From: JACCXG01 sp963717745
Lineage (GTDB): Bacteria; Acidobacteriota; Vicinamibacteria; Vicinamibacterales; 2-12-FULL-66-21
Direction: 5' to 3'
Assembly (NCBI GenBank): GCA_963717745.1
Contig: CAVQXJ010000016.1
Location: forward strand, 1-64,000
DNA length: 64,000 nucleotides
Made by a program: the position numbers and the translations under genes. Below the pieces are notes generated by a model that made no database searches, was not told where the DNA came from, and saw nothing but the letters and a program-made list of their open reading frames with translations. This document shows, piece after piece, positions 1 to 9,768 of this stretch (within the stretch, counting starts at the first letter, position 1; each line of letters opens with the position of its first letter).

Positions 1-25
1 CTTCGCGCAACAGGAGTAGTGAGCG

Positions 26-1287
26 ATGGCCGACACGCCGGCGAGCCCCGGCCAGTCCAGCCACCGTCACCGACAATCGCCCGGTTCCGCGGGGGGTCCT
101 GCCCCGGGGTGTGCAGACCTGGATCATGGCGGGGATCGCCGTGGGAATGCTCGCGATCATGCTGCTCGTGGGCCGATCGGACCCCCCCGTCCGGACGACC
201 AGCGCACCGGCCGCGGCTACAATCCCGAGCACCGACCGCGTGCGTGACTACCAGGAACGCCTGCGTGCGATGGAGGCGCAGGCGCTCCGCGAAGCCCAAA
301 CCGCGGCAGTCACGCCAGCGCCAGCGACGACGGGATTCCCAGAGCAGCCGACTACGCCGGCGCCAGACCCGCTGGAGGCCGATCGGAAGCGGCGTGCGTA
401 TGAAAGCCTGTTTGCGAGCAACGTTGTCTTGAGCCGGCGGCCGGAGGGCGAGCGCCCGGACGCTGGTGGTGGTGCGGCAGCGACCGCCGCGACACGAGGA
501 CCTGACACAACGATGCCCTCTATCGACGAGATCGCGGACGCGGCGATGCGCGCGACGACGAGGGTCTCGGGTCGAACAGTCCCCGTGCCGACGGAGCCGC
601 CGACGCCGAGCGCCGTCGCGCGAGGCTCCCCGAGAGGTCGAGCGCGGCACTCGCACGCCCGACCGTACCGGCGCCATCAATCCCGTCGGGCCGCTGCATC
701 GCCTGCTCGAGGGAACGGTCATCGACACCGTGTTGACGAACCGGCTCGATGGCAGCGAGGCCGCGCCAGTGAACTGCCTGGTCACGAACGCGGTCTATTC
801 GCACAGCGGCCAGCACGTCGTGATTCCTGCTGGTGCTCGCGTGCTCGGCGAAACGAAGCCGGTCCAGACCTTCGGCGAGACGCGGCTGGCCGTGGCGTTT
901 CATCGGTTGCTGATGCCCGACGGGCGCACCTACGGCTCGACCAGTTCCTCGGGCTCAACCAGATCGGTGACGCGGGCCTCCGAGACCAAGTGAACCACCA
1001 CTACTCGTCGACGTTCGGCGCGGCCGCTGCGGTGGGCCTGATCAGCGGACTCGCGCAGTCCCTCGGGAACTTCGGACTCGGAGCGGCGACGGCGATCGGA
1101 CGGTCATCATCGCCGGCGGCGTCGGAGACGCGACGTCGCAGGCGACGGTCCAGGTCATGAACCGATTTCTGAACCGGCTTGCCCACGATCACGATTCGGG
1201 AAGGGCACCGCGTCAAGGTGTACCTCACCAGCGACCTCGAACTGCCGGCGTACGACGGTGCCGGACACTCGCAGAGCGCGAGTCTGA
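26..1287 (+). CDS. VirB10/TrbI-type conjugal transfer protein, frameshifted
   Basis: VirB10 proteins span inner and outer membranes in type IV secretion channels. An N-terminal cytoplasmic part is followed by a membrane segment near 111-165 (WIMAGIAVGMLAIMLL), a Pro/Ala-rich periplasmic linker, then the conserved C-terminal region: LLEGTVIDTVLTNRLDG near 700, VIPAGARVLGE near 820, and further on a stretch reading FGAAAAVGLISGLAQSLGN. These pieces lie in different frames, with shifts near 55, 500, 930, 1100 and 1180. The start ATG at 26 follows AGGAG. A possible end of an upstream gene (FAQQE then TAG) lies at 2-19. The family call is secure; whether the gene is intact is not. Confidence 0.8.
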
Positions 1288-1299
1288 GAGGAGGAGGTC

Positions 1300-2085
1300 A
1301 TGATGTTCGTCGAATGCTTGCGGCGACGTGATTCTGGTCAGCGTGCGCGAGGCCCGGCTCGCGCGCAGATCGTCGTGATCGATCCCGCGAACCTGGCGCA
1401 GGCCATGCTGATCGCTGAACGCGCCTGGCGCCACTACGAAGAGCTGCGGCGCGCAGTACCGAACGGTCCTCCGCATGGCGCAGAGGCTTGGAAACATGGA
1501 GCGGCTATCGCATCCCGCCGATCGCGCTCACACGCCACGACCCGGGGCGTTGGGAGTACGGGCGCCCCTGGATTCAGGGTCTGAACAGCGGCGACGCCGA
1601 CCGGCGCCGCGTACCGGGCGACGACGCTGCCCGCTGCTCCGCCCAACCGCGATGCCGAGCCGCTTGCCGCCGAGCGGCTCGGCGCACGCTCGAACGCCAG
1701 TACGCCACCATCGAAATCACCGATTCGGTCGCGATGATGGGCGGGCACCAGGTGGCGCTCGCGCGCGGCTATCACGGCCAGCTGCAGGACGCCGTCCAGG
1801 CGCTTGAAGGCGATGTGCTGAACGGGCTGTCCGGTACCACGAGATGACCGCCGATCCTCGACAAGATCGCGGCCGGCGAGCTGCTCGGGCGGCGCCAGGA
1901 CATGCCGCCAATCAGCTGCTGTCGCATGCGCTGGAGCAGCTGCTCGCGCGCAGCAAGCGCCTGCGAGACACCGAGGCCGCGACGATGAACATGCAGCTCG
2001 TCGACGTGGCGGGACGGCGCGGCCGCGAACGAAGCGTTCGTGGCCGGGACGCGGCGATGCGCTGCGCACGTGGCGCCAGCCGTGA
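1300..2085 (+). CDS. TrbJ-like conjugal transfer protein, first of two tandem copies, frameshifted
   Basis: TrbJ/VirB5-type proteins are secreted minor pilus or channel components. The reconstructed protein contains the mature-like start QIVVIDPANLAQAMLIAERA, then RRMAQRL-type helical segments, a middle region with IEITDSVAMMGGHQVALARG, and a C-terminal part with LLSHALEQLLARSKRLRDTE and MNMQL. It ends with GDALRTWRQP before TGA at 2083. The next gene ends with the same residues, so the two are paralogues. GAGGAGG lies just upstream of the start. Several frame changes between 1330 and 2060 break the reading. The family assignment rests on these segments and on the neighbouring TrbL, TrbF and TrbI genes. 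Confidence 0.7.
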
Positions 2086-2096
2086 GCGGGAGCGCG

Positions 2097-2918
2097 ATGG
2101 AGGCACGCATCGTGCGCTCGACTCTGTCGATCGCTGCCTCGTGCTTGGTGCCTGCTGCTGATCGGCCTCGCGGCGCGCAGATTCGCGGTGTCACGACCCG
2201 GCGGTCACGGCCCGCAACACCATCACGGCCATCGTGAAGGAGTACCTGGTCGACACTGCAGCGCGCAGCAGCACGCGCAGCTGCGCCGGATGGCGCAGCG
2301 GCTGAGCCTGTTCACGAATCTGGCACAAGTACGCGCTGCCGGATCCGCCGCGCTGGCGCATCCACGACTTCGAGACGGCGACTTCCTGTTCGCCGGGCGC
2401 TACAACGCCGCCCTGAACTACGGTGATGCCGGCGGCGCCGCCTACGTGGCGCGTGAGCCATCCCGTCTGTCGCGGCTCGGGACGCTGCTCGCGAGCTGAG
2501 CCCGCTGGCGCGCGTCGACGCTCGCTCGCACGGCTGGCCACGATCGAACGTCGCCGACGCGGCGGCGATCGCCGCGACGCACGATACCGGCCAGCTTCGC
2601 TACAACGGCCGCGACGCGAGCTGCCGGCCATCGACGCGCTCGAGGCGCACGTCATCGATCCGTCGGATGAGCAGAGCGCGACGGCCGTGCTCGACAAGAT
2701 CAGCGGCGCCGTGCTCATCGGCGCGCGCCAGCGGCAGGCCCGCGCGCAGCTCCTGGCCGGCATCGTGGAGCAGCTGCTCGTGGACAGCAAGCGCGCCCGC
2801 GACACCGAAGCGGCAGCGATGAACATGCAGCTGGTCGACGTGGCGCGACGGGCGAGCCGCGAACGAGGCCTTCGTCGCCGGCGCGGGCGACGCCCTGCGG
2901 ACTTGGCGGCAGCCGTAG
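2097..2918 (+). CDS. TrbJ-like conjugal transfer protein, second tandem copy, frameshifted
   Basis: The gene begins 12 bases after the first copy. A hydrophobic signal-like N-terminus is followed by the TrbJ-typical region ARNTITAIVKEYLVDT, LRRMAQRLSLFTNLAKY and WRIHDFET, then FAGRYNAALNYGDAGGAAY. The C-terminal half (AVLDKISGAVLIGARQRQAR, then EQLLVDSKRARDTEAAAMN) aligns directly with the first copy, and both end NEAFVAG..GDALRTWRQP. Frame changes occur near 2140, 2320, 2400, 2450-2500 and 2860. The two copies have diverged in their N-terminal halves, so they may serve different roles, for example pilus tip and channel; that is inference. Confidence 0.75.
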
Positions 2919-2932
2919 CGACGGGAGGAGCC

Positions 2933-3792
2933 ATGCGACCGCAGCCGTCTCTCAATCTGCTTCCGACCGTTCAGCAGGCGATCGCGAACCTGCTGACGAC
3001 CTACGAGCCGGAGTTCCTGCGCGTTCGGCTACAGGCTGTTCCTGGCGTTCGCGACCATCGTGATCTGCCTGGCAGGGCATCCGGATGATGTTCTCGCACG
3101 ACGGCCTGGGCGAGCAGATGTTCGACTTCGCCAAGCTGCTGCTGTTCGTGTCGTTCGGCTACGCGCTGATCACGTTCTACGAGGCGCCGATGCCGGGCAT
3201 CGGCGTGTCGTTCAGCAACCTGATCACCGACCAGGCGCACTACTTCCAGAGCGTCCTCGAGGCGCGAGCGTTCGACAACATCTACCGCCACCTCGACGAG
3301 CTGGCCGACCACTTCATGCAGCCGGACGCCTGGTCGATTCTGGCGAATCTGATCTACTGGACCGTTCTGCTCCTGATTGCGGTGGCGAAGGCGCTGTCGC
3401 TGGCGGTGATCGCGTTCGGCCTCATCGCCAGCGCGGTGTGCGGCGCTGCTCGGGCCGATCTTCGTGCCGTTCTTCATCGTCCCGAAGCTCGACTGGCTGT
3501 TCTGGGGCTGGCTGAAGTCGTTCATCCAGTACTCGTTCATCCCCGTCGTCGCCATCGCGTTCCTGATGATCTTCGAGCAGTTCATCTTCCGGTACGTGAC
3601 GACGCTGCCGCCGACGATCACCGCAGGCCGAGTACGGCGTCTACGCGCCTGCAGGCGGTCGCGGTCATCGGCACGTTCTGTCGTCGGGATCCTGCTCGTG
3701 CCGTCGCTGACGAGCTCGATCTTCTCGGGCGGCGGCGGCGAGAGCATTCTGTCGCCGCGAATCACCGTCGGTCGGCTCCTGTCGCGCGGTGA
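2933..3792 (+). CDS. TrbL/VirB6-type polytopic inner membrane protein, frameshifted
   Basis: VirB6/TrbL proteins form the inner-membrane core of the conjugative channel. The reconstructed protein of about 285 residues starts MRPQPSLNLLPTVQQAIANL behind GGGAGGAG. It has at least five hydrophobic segments (FLAFATIVICLAG, FAKLLLFVSFGYALITFY, WTVLLLIAVAKALSLAVIAF, FIPVVAIAFLMIFEQFIF, VGILLVPSLTSSIF) and a GGGGES stretch near the C-terminus. I traced frame changes near 3025, 3085, 3445, 3630, 3650 and 3675, each a net +1. The end is uncertain; TGA at 3790 is the likeliest. Its place between TrbJ and TrbF genes fits the family. Confidence 0.75.
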
Positions 3793-3803
3793 GGGTGAAC
3801 GCA

Positions 3804-3968
3804 TGTCGCGACGATTCGCCAACGACCGCGACGATCGACGAAGACGACGGCGTCGCCAGAGCTCACGCGGCTGCTCTTCCTGGCTTCGGCATCGCCGCTG
3901 CTGATCGGTCTGGTCTGCGGGCTCGTCTGGGTCGGGCTGCCACCTCGTTCGGCACGTGGTTCGCGTAG
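3804..3968 (+). CDS. Small single-span membrane protein of the transfer region, frameshifted
   Basis: A reading frame of about 55 residues lies between the TrbL-like and TrbF-like genes. It starts MSRRFANDRDD, continues with an acidic stretch, and has one clear hydrophobic span (LLFLASASPLLIGLVCGLVW) before ending SFGTWFA and TAG. At least two frame changes are needed, near 3835 and 3940. The size, single span and position resemble small VirB3/TrbD-type subunits, but there is no diagnostic motif, so the function is unknown. Confidence 0.45.
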   Translation, partial: CRDDSPTTATIDEDDGVARAHAAALPGFGIAAADRSGLRARLGRAATSFGTWFA

Positions 3969-3978
3969 AGGGACTGCC

Positions 3979-4685
3979 ATGACCGCGACGGTCGCCGACC
4001 TGAATCCCAAGACGCTCGAGAGCGCCAAGCGGCAGTTCGTCGAGCTGTACGGCTCCGCGCTGGTGATGAACACGTACCTCAAGATCGCCCTGCGTGCTCG
4101 TGTCGCTGGTGGCGCTCGGGCCTGCTGGCCCTCAACTTCCACACCGCGCGCCGATACGCGAAGGTCAAGCCGCTGGTCATCCGGATCGACGACGTCGGCC
4201 GGGCCGAGGCGGTGCAGTACGACGCGACTGCCTACCAGCCCCAGCCGCCCGAGCTGCGCTACTTCCTGACGCAGTTCGTCGTGAAGCACTTCAGCCGCCT
4301 CCGCGCCACGGTGCAGCGCGAGTATCCGGACTCGCTGTTCTTCCTCGACCCGCCCTGGCCGACGCCACGATCGCCCAGAACGAGCAGAGCCGCGTCATCG
4401 AAACGTTCCTGACCAACCCCTCGGCCGACGAGGTCGACATCGCCGTTCAGAACGTCAGCCTGAGCGAGCTCACGCACGCCGCCCTACAAGGCGGCGGTGA
4501 GCTTTCAGAAGGTGCTCTACACGCCCGGCACACGGCACGAGCGCGCTCGCGCAGACGTACGTCGCGCAGATCGACTTCGTGCTGCGCGACCACGTGCCCG
4601 AACGAGTTCGTCCGCGTCAATCCGCTTGGGCTGCAGGTCACGTACTTCCGGGTCGACCAGGCGTTCGAGGAGGCGACGCCGATGA
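3979..4685 (+). CDS. TrbF/VirB8-type conjugal transfer protein, frameshifted
   Basis: VirB8/TrbF proteins are bitopic inner-membrane assembly factors with a periplasmic NTF2-like domain. The protein starts MTATVADLNPKTLESAKRQF behind GAGGGACTGCC. It has one membrane segment after VMNTYLKIALLVL, then VKPLVIRIDDVGRAEAV, LRYFLTQFVVKHFSRL, DEVDIAVQNVSL, YKAAVSFQKVLYTPGT and YVAQIDFVLRDHVPNEFV, ending near YFRVDQAFEEA. This order matches TrbF. Frame changes occur near 4100, 4360, 4480, 4550 and 4600. The stop TGA at 4683 overlaps the ATG of the next gene, which suggests translational coupling. Confidence 0.78.
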
Positions 4686-4987
4686 TCGCCAACACCGCCT
4701 TCCTCGCCGGCGCTGACGACGTTCCTGCTGGTCGCGTGGCTGGCGGGCGAGCTGAGCTTTCTGGCGCCCTACAAGGCCGCGCATCTTCCGCGACGTACGG
4801 CCTGCACATCGTGGCGCCGTCGCTCCTCGTGTTCCTCAACCTGCTGCGCGCCGTACTACGGCCTCGCCCGATGGCTGTTCCTGCGCGACACCGGACGCAA
4901 GCTGACGCACGTCGATCGGCAGCTCCGCAGCGCACGCCGGCCTGCACGAAGACCTCCGGCGCGCACTTTCAGAAGAAGCGACGGTGA
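4682..4987 (+). CDS. Two-span membrane protein of the transfer operon, unknown function
   Basis: The gene starts at the ATG that overlaps the TrbF stop. The reconstructed protein of about 100 residues has two hydrophobic spans (LTTFLLVAWLAGELSFLAP and IVAPSLLVFLNLLAAYYGLA) followed by a charged tail with WLFLRDTGRKLTHVDRQLR. Frame changes lie near 4715, 4790 and 4850. The stop TGA at 4985 overlaps the GTG of the next gene. I do not recognise a named family. Position and coupling argue for a role in channel assembly, which is inference only. Confidence 0.5.
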   Translation: MIANTAFLAGADDVPAGRVAGGRAELSGALQGRASSATYGLHIVAPSLLVFLNLLRAVLRPRPMAVPARHRTQADARRSAAPQRTPACTKTSGAHFQKKRR

Positions 4988-5927
4988 CATATGTCGATCT
5001 GGATGATCCACGCTGGGACGACACCCGGGACGGGCCGAGCGCGAGGCCGCGGCGGTGGCTTGGACGAGGATCCGCGTGACCGTCGACGTCGATCGATCCG
5101 CGCGACGTGTTCACGCAGGGCCTGGACCTGCCGCGCGGGCTCGAACGAGAACCCGTGTCCGTTGGCAGACGAGCAGTACGAGCTTGCGCGGCTCCGAAGT
5201 GCGCACGCTCGCCACCATCGGGGCATTCCGCGTGGTCCCGGTCGACGAACTGCGCGACGACGGCGACCGGGCTGGCGATCTGTGGCACGGCGACCTCGAC
5301 CACCTCCGCTCGCGAAGGGCTGATTCGACCATGTCGCCTCCGTCGATCGGGAGACCGGCACCGATCTCGTGACGCTCGACCGAGCGGGGACGCGAACTGC
5401 TGGAGAGCCCACCGATCGCCCGGACCACGAGCCGCGGCAGACGTTTCATGACGGGGCTCGCCCGTGAGCGGGAGCTGTCTCACGACGCGCAGCTCTATCG
5501 AGCCTATCTCCGGGCTGCGGAGCGGCTGGTTGAACAGGGCGCGCACGATCGAGCGCGTGATGCTCGAGCACGAGCTCAAGCGCGAGTATCAGCTGTTCCT
5601 CCAGGAGCCGAACCGCGGCCGTGCCGACAGCGACGGCCGGCCCGGCGCGAGACCGCGACGAGGTCCGCCGATGGGCCGAGGACCACGATCTCCCGTATCG
5701 CCGACGGACGCGTCCAGTTTCCCGATTTCCGGATCGAATACGACTGGCCCGACGGCCGGCGCGACATCGAGAACGTCGAGGTGCTCACGCCTCACTACCG
5801 CGGCGCCCATGCCGCGGGCAAGGTCAGCGCGGGCTTCACCCGATTCCGCGGCATCGGCGCGCGCGCTGGCGGCAAGACCGGGCGAGGCAGCCGCTTCGAT
5901 CCTGGATTGGCCGAGGAACTCGTATGA
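4984..5927 (+). CDS. Winged-helix protein resembling replication-relaxation proteins, frameshifted
   Basis: The reconstructed protein of about 310 residues starts MTYVDLDDPRWDDTR. Its N-terminal half looks like a winged helix (YELRGSEVRTLATIGAFRVV, then HLRSEGLIRPVASVDRETG and LTERGRELLES). A middle segment reads ELSHDAQLYRAYLRAAERL and ELKREYQLFLQEPNRGRADS. The C-terminal half ends VQFPDFRIEYDWPDGR, IENVEVLTPHYRGAHAAG and GFTRFRGIG, which looks like a small nuclease-type fold. This layout recalls the replication-relaxation family found on mobile elements. The gene may stand in for a relaxase or its accessory factor, since no classical relaxase is visible. Frame changes are numerous between 5040 and 5700. 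Start and stop both overlap neighbours. Confidence 0.5.
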
Positions 5928-6940
5928 AGCCGGCAGACACGCTGCGGAGCGCCCAGCCGATGACGTTCGACGAGCGCGTCGAAGCGATCAGGCGTTCGGG
6001 TTCACCGAGCGCCAGGCGCGGCTTCCTGGTCACCGTGATGCTGCACTCCGGCGTCTGCCTCGGGCGGCAGTACTGCGCGTTCGCCGGGCATCAGTCACGG
6101 AGCTCGCAGTGCACGAACTTCTTCAAGACCTCGAGGCACGCCGGTTCGCCACGCCGCAGGCCTGCGGCCACAACCGCGCCCGGCTGTTCCACATCCATCA
6201 CAAGCCGCTGTACGCCGCGATCGGCGAACCGGACAATCGCTTTCGCCGGCCGATGACGCTGGCCCGCGCCGTCGAGCGGCTGATGGTGCTCGACGCTGTC
6301 CTGGCCGACCGCAAGCGTGACGCTGGCTCGGCGACCGAACGCGACAAGGTCGCCTACTTCACCAGCGATGCGGCGTGCCGCGACACCACCTGCCGTCGCT
6401 GACCTTTCGTTCGGCTGACGAGGAGACGGTTCGCTACTTCCCGGAGAAGCTGCCGATCGGCGTCGGCCGCGATGGTCTGACCCACGTGTTCCTGTACCTG
6501 TCGACCTGCAGCACGCCGATGGATTTCGCCTGTTCCTCGAGCGCCACGCCGAGCTGTTGCGAGCCTGCCGGCGTGGACCATCCGGCTGCTCGTCCCGCGT
6601 CACCTGGCCGGCGCCGCTGGCCTGCACCGAGACGGCCTTCGCCGAGCAGTTGACGACGCCGCTCCCGGCGGACGTGGTTGACGAGCTGCGGTGGTATTTC
6701 CACGCACTGTCGCGATGACGGCGTGGACCTCGACGAGCGCTACTACCGTGCCCAGACCGCGTTCGCCGGTCCGCGCTTTCAGGCGCTGTACCGGCGGTGG
6801 CTGATAGATGGTGAGCGCGTGCTGGATGCGGTCATGTCGCCGGTGTTGGTCGACGTCGTGGCTCGTCGCGTCGGGGTGCTCGAGTGCCAGGTCTTCCGCA
6901 TCCCTACCTGCATCTCCTCCCCTTGGTGGGCACCGCATGA
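5924..6940 (+). CDS. Conserved unknown protein of the transfer region, frameshifted
   Basis: The ATG overlaps the previous stop in an ATGA arrangement. The reconstructed protein of about 335 residues begins MKPADTLRSAQPMTFDERVE and continues ERQARFLVTVMLHSGVCLG, YCAFAGI, VHEFFKDLEARRFATPQACG, then LFHIHHKPLYAAIGEPDNRF and LARAVERLMVLDAVLADR. The C-terminal part contains VRYFPEKLPIGVGRDGLTHV and ELRWYFHAL. The first third resembles a helical DNA-binding module, but I cannot assign a named family. Frame changes lie near 6000, 6090, 6330, 6390, 6525, 6710 and 6895. Direct coupling to the winged-helix gene suggests that the two proteins act together; that is inference. Confidence 0.55.
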
Positions 6941-7410
6941 GGAGGCTGGAAGGTAGAAGATGACAAAGCTGTGCTCAAGAAGAGGGCGGCGGGGAGTGTC
7001 TTCTACCCGTGTGTCCGGTCTCGGGCGTGCCAGCGACACAACGGCGAGGCGATGTAGGCACGCGCGTCTCAGCGCGACCAAGGCGTTGCAATGCAGGCAC
7101 TTGCGCGGCGCTCGCGCACCGACGCCCTCCCCTGGTCGGGCGGCGTTCTGTGCCGCCCGGCCCGGGCCGGAGAGTGAGACAGCCGTGGCGTGAGCGACCC
7201 CCCTCCAGCGCGTCTAGTGTGACCCCCCTCGCGCCCCAGGGGGTCGTTCACGCCACGGCTGTCCGCCGCCAGTGTCTTGCGAATCGGAACGAGCATCAAG
7301 CCGCTCATTGAACGTGCCAATGGTGTTACATCGCAACGCGCTTACCGCGCTGAATTTGTCTCGGCCTACGCGCGGTCATCGAGCACCGATCGCCGCGCGA
7401 AAGGAGTCGT
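6941..7410. other. 470-base gap holding a long inverted repeat, candidate oriT region
   Basis: There is no convincing gene between the end of the unknown gene and the small protein at 7411. The gap holds a GC-rich stretch, the 25-bp inverted repeat at 7178-7263 and an AAAGGAG site at 7399-7405 serving the next gene. It is the only substantial gap in the transfer region. Confidence 0.6.
7178..7263. repeat. 25-bp inverted repeat, candidate origin of transfer
   Basis: The arms 7178-7202 and 7239-7263 are complementary at 24 of 25 positions and are separated by 36 bases. The left arm begins GACAGCCGTGGCG. Within the arm and spacer the heptamer-like block GACCCCCCTC occurs near 7221 and as CGACCCCCCTC near 7195. 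Long imperfect inverted repeats beside mobilisation genes are typical of oriT sites. No nick sequence could be recognised. Confidence 0.5.
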
Positions 7411-7673
7411 ATGCCGGTGATCAAAGCCCGCACGCGCGGCAAGCACCTCGTCCGCCACATCACGCGCCTCGATCGCGAGAACGACGAGACGCTGTTCGCC
7501 TACGCCGCGTTCCTCGGCGAGCCACCGAGTACGTGCTGAATCAGCTGATCGACACGGTGCTCGCGAAGGACAAGGAGTTCCTCGCGTGGCGCGAGGCGCA
7601 CCCTGGCTCGCACGCAGCCGCGTCCCACCGTCCGGCGTCCTCGCAGTCGCACACGTCGCGCAGCCAGCACTGA
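7411..7673 (+). CDS. Small candidate DNA-binding protein upstream of the coupling protein
   Basis: About 87 residues starting MPVIKARTRGKHLVRHITRL behind AAAGGAG. The central part (ENDETLFAYAAFLGE, EYVLNQLIDTVLAKDKEFLA) is helical and resembles the helix pair of ribbon-helix-helix proteins; the tail is rich in His, Ser and Ala. One frame change lies near 7520. Its place directly after the long inverted repeat and just before virD4/traG suits an oriT-binding accessory protein, but there is no direct proof. Confidence 0.5.
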
Positions 7674-7755
7674 GCTACGGTCGACCGCTTGGCACATGAG
7701 CCGACGAACGCGCCCGTGGTAGCGCGTTGACCGCGCACTGACAGGCAGGGAGCAA

Positions 7756-9768
7756 ATGATACGGGCGCTGGTCGACATGCGCGGCCTGACGGCGATGGTG
7801 ATCGCCGCCGCGACGGGCGTGTGGGGCTGACGACCTACCCGCCGGCCGCCGACAACGTGTTCCTGCAGCTGATCGCGCTGCGAGAACCGGTCGTCTTCCG
7901 TGCCCTGATGCACGGGTACGCGGCGCTGTGGTTCAGCACACCGTTCTTCGCCGCGTCGCTCGTGTCTGTCGATCGCTGGCGATCGTGGCGTATCGACATG
8001 CCGGCCGACGCCGCGAACGCGCGCGCTCCCGCCGTATCCGAAACCGGAGACGCGCCCGGCGCCAACCCTGGTCCTTGGCGAGACGCATTTCCACACGACG
8101 CCTGGGCCGCGCGCCGCAGCCCGACGTGGCTCACGATTCCGCAGCGCGGCCTCTACACGGGCGTGATGATTCTGGGCGCCGTCGGCACGGGAAAGACGTC
8201 CGCCTGCATGTATCCGTACGTCGACCAGCTGCTGCGCTGGCGCGCCAGGATCCGGACGCAAAGGTCGGCGGCCTGGTCCTCGAAGTGAAAGGCGATTTCT
8301 GCCACCAGGTCCGCGAGCATCCTGACGGGCGCGGGCCGCGCGGACGACTACCTGGAGATCGGGCTGGACACCGGCGTTCTGCTACAACCCGCTGCACAAC
8401 GATCTCGATCCGTACGCGGTGGCGTACGCGATCGCCACTCTGCTGAACAATCTGTTCGGACGTCGGCAAGGAGCCGTTCTGGCAGCAGGCGTACACGGAT
8501 CTGCTGAAGTTCGTGATCTCGCTGCGGCGGATCAGCGAGGGATACACGACGCTGTCGGAGGTGTACCGCTACGTCATCAACGACGCCTGATCGACCAGAA
8601 CATCCGCGACGCTGAAGGCGCAGTTCCGAGACCCGCCGCGAAGTCCTGGTCGTATCCGACCAGCGACTACGAGACGCATCCGCGCGAGCGCCGTGGACGC
8701 TGTGGGCGAAGCTGGGTCCGCGACGCAGATGGCGCATCCGTATCGCGCCGACCTCGAAGGATACCTCGCTGCCCACGACATTCCGTTCACCGTCGCAAGG
8801 GGACGCAGGCGATCTGCGCCGACCGCCGTCACCGGCTCGAGGCCATCAAGCGGTGGTTCAACGGCCCCTGGACGAAGCTCGATGCAAGGTCAAGGCGTCC
8901 ATCGTCGAAGGCGTCGTGGTCTTCCTGTCGCTGTTCGACGAAAACCCCGCCGTGTATCGCGCGTTTTGTCCGCCGAGCGATCCGCGTACGCGAACCCGCC
9001 CGCAGCCGGGCGAGCCGCAGCCCGCTGCCGCCGCTCGAAGAGCTGCTCGAAACGGGGCGCGTCCTCGGCCTGAACTTCCCCGTCGCGCTGAATCCCGCGC
9101 TGGCGCGCGGGCTCGGCGTGATGTTGAAGCTGGATTTCCAGCGCGCCGTGCTGAATCGCATCCCGAAGATCTCGGCCAATCCTGACGGCTCGTGGCGCGA
9201 CATGCTGTTCGTCGCGGACGAGTACCACGCCTTCGCGACGGTCGGCGAAACCGACCCGACCGGCGACGAGCGCGCCTTCGCGCTGTCGCGTCAGGCGCGC
9301 CTCATTCCCATCGTCGCGACGCAGAGCATCAGCTCGCTGCGATCCGCGCTGGCCGGCGACGAAGCCTGGCGCACGCTGCTGCAGTGCTTCCGGACGAAGG
9401 TGTTCCTCGCGACCAGCGACGAATTCACCGCGCAGCGTCGCCGCGGAACTGTGCGGGCGAGCCGACCGGCTGAAGGCGCAGTACACCATCGCCGAGACGG
9501 GCGAGGGCGCGCACATCTCGCTGCTGAGCGGCCGCGCGGCGGCCGACCAGCACACGCTCGGCGCGAGCAAGTCGTACAGCTTCGAGTCCGACTACATCTT
9601 TCAGCCGCGCGTCTTCATGGAGCTGCAGAACGCGCAGGCGGTCGTGTTGCCGTACGACGGCCTCAATCCGCTGCCGCCGCAGTACTGCTACCTGAAGCCG
9701 CACTACCTCGACGTGCAAACCAGCTACTTCGATCACGTCTGCGCGAGGTGCGTTATGAGCAGCCTTGA
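7756..9768 (+). CDS. VirD4/TraG-type conjugal coupling ATPase, frameshifted
   Basis: Coupling proteins bring the relaxosome to the secretion channel and use ATP. The reconstructed protein of about 665 residues has N-terminal membrane segments (residues about 10-30 and 60-85), a Walker A motif GAVGTGKTS near 8175, the following VGGLVLEVKGDFCHQVREIL, then NPLHNDLDPYAVAYAIATLL, and a Walker B motif MLFVADEYHAF near 9202. VATQSISSLRSAL and LLQCFRTKVFLATSD follow, as is usual in the family. Frame changes cluster between 7970 and 9060, with another near 9435 and 9745. AGGGAGC precedes the ATG. The end overlaps the virB11 start by 14 bases. Confidence 0.85.
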
